The position numbers and the translations under genes were made by a program. This document shows positions 6,833 through 12,727 of a stretch of 12,727 nucleotides of DNA, in pieces (position 1 is the stretch's first letter; each line of letters begins with the position of its first letter). Where the stretch lies: positions 1-12,727 of the forward strand of contig JAUILM010000074.1 in NCBI GenBank assembly GCA_030432855.1, in the 5' to 3' direction. The DNA is from Bacteroidia bacterium (lineage in GTDB: Bacteria > Bacteroidota > Bacteroidia > Chitinophagales > Saprospiraceae). Below the pieces are notes generated by a model, which was given only the letters and a program-made list of their open reading frames with translations, was not told the origin of the DNA and did not search any database.

Positions 6833-9800
6833 TTAGAAGGTTATACGAATAGAACCATTAAGTGTGCGTAAAGTCGGGTAAGCTTCTCCATTATTGAGTC
6901 CACCACCTGAAGCATTTCGAGTAACTTCAACAATCTCGGCAAAGTTACCATCATCATCCTGAGAAGCAGATTGCACCGTTTCCGGATCGAATGGAAAGTT
7001 CGTAAATGTCAGGAGATTAGTGCCTATAAAGGCAATTCGAATGCTCTCGGCTCCGATTTTACTGGCAATACTAGGATCCAGATTGTACCCCAATTCGATA
7101 GATTTCAATCGAATAAAATCTCTCGTTAGTAAGGAGAAGTCAGTTGCATTGGAATACCATTGATCTCCTCGGTCAGCCAGACGTGGACCAGCTGCATCTG
7201 GATTGTCCAGGGACCAGGCCCGATCAAAAACGCCTCTTTGTACATTGGCTAGTGTTCCAGACATGAAGCTCCACTCGTAGCGATTGTAGCCACCAGTAGC
7301 ACCTGCCCAGAACATACTGAAATCAAAATTGCGCCAGCCCAGGGATGTGTTGATCCCGAACTGCGTATCAGCAAAAATACTTCCCCCGGTTCTAATTCGA
7401 TCTTCCGGTCCGATCTTACCATCTCCGCTAATGTCTTCCACTCGGGCGTCACCAGGTCGAAGAATGGGCGTCACGCCACTATAATCGAGCGTCTCGGCAT
7501 CAATCTCTGCCTGGGTACGGAATACACCCACAAATTTATAGAGTAGGGGTCGTCCAATCTCTCCACCCGTCTCACGTTGCCAGGGACGATCCGCTAGTTC
7601 GGGTTCATCTAAGAAGAGAATTTTATTTTCACTATTACTGAAATTCACAGAAACGTTCCAACTCAACTCACTACCTCGAGCCGATCCGTATCCAGCGGTA
7701 AATTCGAATCCTTTGTTTTCAAACTCACCAATGTTCTGAGCCGGTGGACTAATACCACTGTATACTGGAAGCGTTAAGTTAGGCAGGGTCAGGATGTCTT
7801 TACGAGTATTCACGAAGTAGTCAAAGCTCAACGTGGCTCTTGAATTCAAGAACTCGGCATCGAATCCGAAGTTAGTAGACGTGGCTGTTTCCCATGTAAT
7901 GTTCGGGTTGGGTACTTTCGTCTCATAAGCGGTCGTAACTACATCACCCAGACCCGTTTGTGAGAGACTGTAAGATGCTAAGAATTGGAAGGGCTCCACG
8001 TTATCATTTCCTAATTGTCCCCACGAACCCCGTAATTTGAAATAATCAAGGAATGATAAATTATCTCTAAAGAAACTCTCTTGTGAGGCTACCCAGCCCA
8101 ATGACACACCTGGGAAAAATCCGTAGCGATTATCGGCCGGAAAAAGGTAGGATCCATCGTATCGGAAGAGTCCTTCGAATAAATATTTGTCTTTATAGTT
8201 GTAGTTAATTCGGCCATAGTAATTCAATCGGGCCACTTCGCTGCCCTCTCCCTGGGAGAACTGACCAGCATTACCGCCAAAGCTTAACTGATCTAGGTCA
8301 TTTGAAAGGAAGAAACGCTTGAAAGCTCGCGAATAACTTCTTTCTGATTCTTCGCGGGTGACACCACCCAGTACTTTAAAGTAATGATCTCCTAAATCCA
8401 GTTCATAAGAACCGGTCAATGTCGCTGTGACTTGAGTCAGTGTGGTATGATCCTGGGTTAAACTGGGATCACCCGGTCCACGCTGTGCTGCAGTCAAACC
8501 TTCAGAAGAACGAGTCACACCATCCCAGGTATAGAGTTCCCAGGGACGATTCCAACTCTTGTAGTCCTGGTTCATCTTGTCGTAAGATACCACACCTCTA
8601 AATTCCAATCCTTCAACTCCGGGCACTTCAAAAGTTGCCCCGAGGTTACTCTGGACAAAGTTGGTGTTCCATGTGTTCAGACCCGGCCGGTCGGTGACCC
8701 GGACAGCCGGATTGTTTCCATTTTCAATATCCGGTCCAAATTCACCGGTGGGCCAGTAGGCAGGAAACCAGGGGTATTGGCGGATCAAATCTGCCAGTAC
8801 GCTCTGACCTCGTGTGCTTTCCTCTCGGTTTTCTTGTCGGGAGTAAAGCCCAACATCAAACTTTAGAAAACTACTGACGCGAGCATCAAGGTTCAATCGC
8901 AGATCGTACTGTGTGAAGCCCTTAGGAGCCCGATTAAAGTTTAATTCTTGTCGGAGATAGCCCAATGATGCCAGATAGGTTACATCATCCGAACCTCCAC
9001 TGATCTGAAGGTTTTGACGATTTGTCGGCGCATTTTGCCGCACAACCTCACCAAACCAATCGGTATCAGGAAAAGCCCAGGGGTCGTTGCCTGCCCGTGT
9101 GGCTTCTATTCGGTCTGTGGGATAAGTTGGGTTCAGGACCTCACCGTTAGGTCGGGTAAAAGGTTGACCTCGCACGGCATTGGCAGCATTCCACTCATTC
9201 ACTGGCAGCTTGTATACGTTCAGGAGATTCACCAGGTCCATGTATTCTGCACCTGTTAACATCTCAGGCACCTTCGTCAAGCTCTGCGTTCCAAAGCTGG
9301 AAGTAAGTTGCACTTTGGGTTTACCTGCTTTACCACGTTTGGTGGTCACCAGGATAACTCCATTGGCAGCCCGAGCACCATAAATCGCTGCAGAAGCATC
9401 CTTCAGTACGGAGATACTTTCAATGTCTGCAGGATTAATCCGACTGAGTCCACCGGCACGATCCGGTATCCCATCGATAACCACCAGGGCCGACGTATTG
9501 TTAAATGTATTGGTACCTCTGATTCGAATACCGGCACTCTCAGCACCGGGAACATTCGATCGGGTATCAACATAAAGGCCTGGAATCTTTCCACCCAGGG
9601 CAGTTCCCAAGTTAGGTGAAACTGATTTTTCCAGTTCACGACCATCAATGGTAGCCACCGATCCGGAGAGTGTGGCCTTCTTCTGGGTACCATAACCCAC
9701 GACCACGACTTCATCCAGGTCAGCACCCTGTGTCATAACAACACTTAATGAAGAAGTGGCATCAGTGACAGTAACTTCCTGCGTAGCAAAGCCCGTGTAG

Positions 9801-10051
9801 GAGAAAACCAACACGGCACCGGGATCTGCCTCAATCGTGAAATTACCATCGAAATCCGTGATAGTACCTTGAAGTGTACCCTTGATTAGGATATTAACGC
9901 CAATTAGCAGTTCACCATCTTCATCCGAAACCGTACCCGTTATAGGTAAAAAACTGTTTGCTTCATTTGCTGCTACTGGAGTAGTAGACAGCGAAACCAG
10001 GAGGAATGCGAATACCCCCAGATTGCGACATAAGACGTTCCAATATTTCAT
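6833..10051 (-). CDS. SusC/RagA-family TonB-dependent outer-membrane transporter
   Basis: A 1072-residue protein from an ATG, with a cleavable signal peptide (likely cut after VAA at 26-28). A CarboxypepD_reg-like beta-sandwich spans about 36-107 (ITGTVSDEDGELLIGVNILIKG, FTIEADPGAVLVFSYTGF). A TonB-box/SusC-linker motif DLDEVVVVGYGTQKK lies at 111-125. The plug domain spans about 125-240 and contains RIRGTNTFNN, VIDGIPDR and SVLKDASAAIYGARAANGVILVTTKRGK. A long 22-strand-type barrel ends in the aromatic C-terminal strand SIRITF. It imports a ligand captured by the SusD partner across the outer membrane, powered by TonB-ExbB-ExbD. No N-terminal STN domain is present, so direct signalling to a FecR-type anti-sigma factor is not expected. 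The gene is 289 bases downstream of the sulfatase on the same strand, and a palindrome in that gap may be regulatory. The substrate is unknown. Confidence 0.97.
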   Translation of the reverse strand: MKYWNVLCRNLGVFAFLLVSLSTTPVAANEANSFLPITGTVSDEDGELLIGVNILIKGTLQGTITDFDGNFTIEADPGAVLVFSYTGFATQEVTVTDATSSLSVVMTQGADLDEVVVVGYGTQKKATLSGSVATIDGRELEKSVSPNLGTALGGKIPGLYVDTRSNVPGAESAGIRIRGTNTFNNTSALVVIDGIPDRAGGLSRINPADIESISVLKDASAAIYGARAANGVILVTTKRGKAGKPKVQLTSSFGTQSLTKVPEMLTGAEYMDLVNLLNVYKLPVNEWNAANAVRGQPFTRPNGEVLNPTYPTDRIEATRAGNDPWAFPDTDWFGEVVRQNAPTNRQNLQISGGSDDVTYLASLGYLRQELNFNRAPKGFTQYDLRLNLDARVSSFLKFDVGLYSRQENREESTRGQSVLADLIRQYPWFPAYWPTGEFGPDIENGNNPAVRVTDRPGLNTWNTNFVQSNLGATFEVPGVEGLEFRGVVSYDKMNQDYKSWNRPWELYTWDGVTRSSEGLTAAQRGPGDPSLTQDHTTLTQVTATLTGSYELDLGDHYFKVLGGVTREESERSYSRAFKRFFLSNDLDQLSFGGNAGQFSQGEGSEVARLNYYGRINYNYKDKYLFEGLFRYDGSYLFPADNRYGFFPGVSLGWVASQESFFRDNLSFLDYFKLRGSWGQLGNDNVEPFQFLASYSLSQTGLGDVVTTAYETKVPNPNITWETATSTNFGFDAEFLNSRATLSFDYFVNTRKDILTLPNLTLPVYSGISPPAQNIGEFENKGFEFTAGYGSARGSELSWNVSVNFSNSENKILFLDEPELADRPWQRETGGEIGRPLLYKFVGVFRTQAEIDAETLDYSGVTPILRPGDARVEDISGDGKIGPEDRIRTGGSIFADTQFGINTSLGWRNFDFSMFWAGATGGYNRYEWSFMSGTLANVQRGVFDRAWSLDNPDAAGPRLADRGDQWYSNATDFSLLTRDFIRLKSIELGYNLDPSIASKIGAESIRIAFIGTNLLTFTNFPFDPETVQSASQDDDGNFAEIVEVTRNASGGGLNNGEAYPTLRTLNGSIRITF

Positions 10052-10188
10052 TTAGTTCCATTGTTATGATCAATTATACTGTTTTTTTATAGAAAATTTA
10101 ACAATTGTATGGGCAATAATTACACGAATAGTGGAAAATTTGTCGATTGATCCGGTCTTTTATAGTATGAATGTGGTATATGTTGTGA

Positions 10189-10216
10189 GGAATCACGCCA
10201 AACAATCAGTGATTCC
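10189..10216. promoter_or_regulatory. 8-bp inverted repeat in the sulfatase-susC gap (candidate operator)
   Basis: GGAATCAC (10189-10196) and GTGATTCC (10209-10216) are perfect inverted repeats with a 12-nt spacer. The two half-site centres are 20 bp apart, about two helical turns, as for a dimeric regulator. The site is about 140-165 bp upstream of the SusC start and 125 bp past the sulfatase stop. No U-run follows on either strand, so it is not a typical terminator. The regulatory role is inference only. Confidence 0.35.
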
Positions 10217-10340
10217 ACTATCCTTTCTTCACAAAATCAATGACTTGAAGAGGAAGGACGAAGTCTCAATACGTTTGCACATTTGGAATCTTTAATCGAG
10301 ACCATATTTTGACGAAAGATGACCATTCACTAATAGTGAT

Positions 10341-11894
10341 TTATCTACTGACCGATTCCCACTTACTATTCTTTAGTGGCCAAAGTGATCCTTCGAGATT
10401 AGGATCAGCCACTCTTAGGGTATCATATTCGGAATTAGTGGCATGCTTTCCCCAAATACCTAACATGAGTTTTAGACCTTCTTCTTTTTCGGGGTATTGT
10501 CCCTGATCATTGGTTTTCGCAATCCATTCTTGTAGAATATTATCATGTTGTTGCAATACCTCCGCATAATCAGGATCATCAGCCAGGTTGTTGAGTTCAT
10601 AAGGGTCTTCCTGAATGTTGTACAATTCCACTGGAGGTCTTTCCATCGTCATGAATCGTGCTTGTACTGAATCAAGTTTTCCATCCCTGGATAATTCTTT
10701 CATAACACGGACAAATTCTACACCATCGACATCCATATAGGTGAGTTGCGAATAGGGTCTGTCTGTCATGAAGTTTCGAATGAGTTTATATTCTGAAGTT
10801 CTGACAGAGCGAATTCGATCAATGGTAAAATCACAGCGATCTCGGGTTGATATGACGAACTTTCTTGGTTGCGTCGATTCGTCCAGGAAATTGATTCCTT
10901 CCATATAGGTCGGAATTTCAATACCGGCTAATGCTAATGCCGTAGGACCCAGGTCAAGGCCCCCGATAAGGTCCTCACTTATATTGTTGGCATCAAATGC
11001 CTTCGAATTTCTGAAATCAGTAATAATCAATGGTACATGAATACCTCCCTCATAGAGAAATTGCTTGTGCCGCGTTAATCGCATGCCATGGTCCGAAAAG
11101 AAAAAGACTATAGTATTGTCGAGTAACTTAGCATCACTCAACTCTTCCAGAATTTTACCAACCTTTCTGTCTGTTATTTGGATTGCGTCAAGATGGTTGG
11201 CGTATTCTTCTATCAGGGCAGGATGGTTGGGCAGGAAGGGAGGAAGTTCAATCTTACCCCTATCAACGGGGTTTTCCACATTTTCTCTAAAAGTCGGTGA
11301 AAAGATTTCCTTACCTCCGGATAATTGAATCTGACCAAAGAAGGGCTCTTTCTCTTTTAAATTTGAGATCGGGAGGCTGGTGCCTCTTTTTCCGTAGAGC
11401 GGATGATAGGAATAATCCTGATCGTACAAATCCATTCTGTCATACGTGAAATTATAGTCATCCTTACCGTTGTTGAAAGTAAAATAGCCAGCCTGTTTAA
11501 ATATCTCAGGAAGTGTCTTAATACTATCTGGCAAATGTATTGCCGATTCGATCGTACGGGAGCTATGATGGTTGTGAAGTCCCAAGGTCGTAGACATAAT
11601 TCCTGTGATGATGCTGGACCGACTTGCTGAGCAAACAGGCGCTGGCATTATTGCATTACTATATAAGGTGCCCTCTTTTGCCAGCTTGTCAATATTTGGG
11701 GTCGAAACTATGGAGGTTCCGTAGCAGCCTAGTAGCGGTGACGTGTCTTCCAGATAGATCCATAAAATGTTGGGATTATTTTCCTGGTTTGTTCTCTCTG
11801 CGCAACCAGGGAGAAGCGTGATCATGGCTAATAGCAGTAACTGATATACACTAAGCAGCCTGTTTTGGTGCGCATTAAATTTCTTACATTTCAT
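10341..11894 (-). CDS. Lipoprotein sulfatase (type I, formylglycine-dependent, S1 family)
   Basis: A 517-residue protein from an ATG to a TAA. The signal has a lipobox LPGC with acylated Cys31, so it is membrane-anchored. The alkaline-phosphatase-fold sulfatase begins with PNILWIYLEDTSPLLGCYG (41-59), where acidic residues Glu49-Asp50 lie in the usual metal site. The signature CSASR at 88-92 matches C-x-P/A-x-R, so Cys88 would be converted to formylglycine by an anaerobic- or aerobic-type maturase not seen here. Other active-site candidates are Lys144, the FFFSDHG motif with Asp268-His269, and His276/Lys277. The C-terminal ELYNIQEDPYELNNLADDP is the usual sulfatase sub-domain motif. The overall pattern reminds me of the N-sulfoglucosamine sulfohydrolase-like (SGSH) branch, but the substrate is uncertain. 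It hydrolyses sulfate esters or N-sulfates, probably in the periplasm or at the cell surface. Its orientation and position ahead of susC suggest a shared pathway, although its own promoter and a 289-base gap mean co-transcription is unproven. Confidence 0.93.
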   Translation of the reverse strand: MKCKKFNAHQNRLLSVYQLLLLAMITLLPGCAERTNQENNPNILWIYLEDTSPLLGCYGTSIVSTPNIDKLAKEGTLYSNAIMPAPVCSASRSSIITGIMSTTLGLHNHHSSRTIESAIHLPDSIKTLPEIFKQAGYFTFNNGKDDYNFTYDRMDLYDQDYSYHPLYGKRGTSLPISNLKEKEPFFGQIQLSGGKEIFSPTFRENVENPVDRGKIELPPFLPNHPALIEEYANHLDAIQITDRKVGKILEELSDAKLLDNTIVFFFSDHGMRLTRHKQFLYEGGIHVPLIITDFRNSKAFDANNISEDLIGGLDLGPTALALAGIEIPTYMEGINFLDESTQPRKFVISTRDRCDFTIDRIRSVRTSEYKLIRNFMTDRPYSQLTYMDVDGVEFVRVMKELSRDGKLDSVQARFMTMERPPVELYNIQEDPYELNNLADDPDYAEVLQQHDNILQEWIAKTNDQGQYPEKEEGLKLMLGIWGKHATNSEYDTLRVADPNLEGSLWPLKNSKWESVSR

Positions 11895-12250
11895 ATACCA
11901 GTTTCCAAACTCCTTTTACTGATTCAGAGTATTAATTTTATTTACAGAGCATAAAATGATTAAGGCTGTAGGTGGTAGTACGAGACCAGTATTTACTTTT
12001 TGCATCGAAACTATATACTATCTAAGATACAGATTAATTCATCGGAATAGGAGTCATCTTTTCTCGTCAATGGCGCCTGTGCACTGGAATAATTGATAGG
12101 ATTTTGGGCTCGTCCTCGGCCCATGTATGTTGAAACTATAGGCAATGCTATGTTCCTGTAATTATAATCTATGGAAAAAAAACAAAGCAGCTCCCAGGAT
12201 ACAACTTTTACACTGATCTATTTGTATATCACATAAGTAAAGTAAATGCC
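11895..12250. other. 356-base divergent intergenic region
   Basis: This region separates the minus-strand sulfatase from the plus-strand decarboxylase and must carry both promoters. I see no RNA gene, no convincing hairpin and no supported small gene. The 9-mer GAAACTATA is present twice in the same orientation (12007-12015 and 12132-12140). Upstream of the decarboxylase, TCTATTTG at 12217-12224 differs by one base from the Bacteroidota -7 consensus TAnnTTTG, at a plausible distance from the ATG, but no -33 element is evident. Confidence 0.6.
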
Positions 12251-12727
12251 ATGAATAGAGAACAGCTGACGCTCACTCGCGAAGAAATGAAGGATTTTGG
12301 GTACAAGGTAGTAGATCTGATCGTGAATCATTTTGATACGCTGCCGGAGCAAAATCCGGTTTCGCGTGCCACACGACCGGAGATGGACCAGCTTCTGATG
12401 GAGCCCATACCTATGGATGGATCAGGACCCGAGGAAGTGCTTGATGAAGTGAAGCAGAAGGTGCTACCCTACACGGATTTGCTGACCCATCCTCAATTCT
12501 ATGCATTTGCGCCAAGTCCCAATAACTTTATAAGTACCATGGCAGACAGCATTGCTACCGCCTATAACATATTTAGCGGAGGTTGGATTTCTTCGCCGGG
12601 TGGTGCCGAAGTGGAAATCGTCACGATAAACTGGTTGCTGGAGATGATCGGATTTCCCGTAAAAGAGGGTGGGGGGATTTTTACGAGCGGTGGCTCGATG
12701 GCCAATCTGACAGGACTGACAGCTGCC
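12251..12727 (+). CDS. Pyridoxal-phosphate-dependent group II decarboxylase, 5' part (truncated by window end)
   Basis: The first 159 codons are open from an ATG to the window edge. The protein is related to aromatic-L-amino-acid, glutamate and diaminobutyrate decarboxylases. The N-terminal helix region (1-75) is followed by HPQFYAFAPSPNNF (80-93) and then GGWISSPGGAEVEIVTINWLLEMIGFP (110-136). Both are hallmark blocks of this family; aromatic decarboxylases have HPHFHAYFPT and SPACTELE at the same places. GGGIFTSGGSMANLTGL (140-156) is the start of the PLP-phosphate-binding part. The catalytic lysine would lie about 150 residues further on, outside the window. The enzyme is cytosolic and decarboxylates an amino acid to an amine and CO2; which amino acid cannot be decided from this part. 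It is divergent from the sulfatase and has no obvious link with the uptake module. Confidence 0.93.
   Translation, partial: MNREQLTLTREEMKDFGYKVVDLIVNHFDTLPEQNPVSRATRPEMDQLLMEPIPMDGSGPEEVLDEVKQKVLPYTDLLTHPQFYAFAPSPNNFISTMADSIATAYNIFSGGWISSPGGAEVEIVTINWLLEMIGFPVKEGGGIFTSGGSMANLTGLTAA

Noticed and set aside
10327..10339. Short palindrome TCACTAATAGTGA just after the sulfatase stop as a terminator
   Set aside because: The centre is one base, so the effective RNA stem would be only about 4 bp, and no U-run follows on the minus strand.
11956..12096. A 46-codon plus-strand open frame in the divergent intergenic region
   Set aside because: Its translation has no recognisable features, and no ribosome-binding or conservation evidence can be seen.
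12217..12224. TCTATTTG as the -7 promoter element of the decarboxylase gene
   Set aside because: It has one mismatch to TAnnTTTG and no -33 element at the right distance; mentioned in the intergenic entry but not called.
1..12727. CRISPR array, tRNA/rRNA, transposase, phage or toxin-antitoxin genes
   Set aside because: Looked for on both strands; no regularly spaced repeats, cloverleaf-like or rRNA-like sequence, transposase motif or phage-type gene was seen.

Overview
The window looks like chromosomal DNA of a member of the Bacteroidota. The main reason is an adjacent SusC-type TonB-dependent transporter and SusD-type lipoprotein pair. Large secreted or lipoprotein genes, moderate GC and an absence of strong Shine-Dalgarno sequences agree with this. 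Several genes are of types common in marine or environmental Cytophagales-like bacteria (FG-GAP/VCBS lipoprotein with ASPIC/UnbV domain, lipoprotein sulfatase, lamin-tail protein), but the genus cannot be read from the sequence.

Layout, left to right. Bases 1-183 hold nothing I can support. A secreted lamin-tail-domain protein lies at 184-1002 on the minus strand. A 509-base non-coding stretch (1003-1511) follows. It contains an AT-rich inverted repeat just upstream of the lamin-tail gene and a compact repeat island with two adjacent hairpins and tandem 7-mers. Next, all on the minus strand and so transcribed right to left: a lipoprotein sulfatase (10341-11894), the SusC-like transporter (6833-10051), the SusD-like lipoprotein (4956-6824, 8 nt after susC) and a large FG-GAP/ASPIC-UnbV lipoprotein (1512-4838). 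A perfect 16-bp hairpin followed by a U-rich stretch separates the SusD gene from the FG-GAP gene. After a 356-base divergent intergenic region, a pyridoxal-phosphate decarboxylase gene starts on the plus strand at 12251 and runs off the end of the window.

Working model (inference): the four central genes form an outer-membrane uptake module. The SusD lipoprotein captures a ligand at the surface and passes it through the SusC barrel. The sulfatase removes sulfate esters or N-sulfate groups from the substrate or its breakdown products. The 13-loop calcium-binding FG-GAP lipoprotein may be an extra surface-exposed binding or scaffold component. No glycoside hydrolase, polysaccharide lyase, ECF sigma/anti-sigma pair or hybrid two-component regulator is visible, so the substrate and regulation remain open. 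The best candidates for something under-described are the FG-GAP lipoprotein as a partner of SusC/SusD, the hairpin directly in front of it, and the palindromic repeat island at about 1274-1461.
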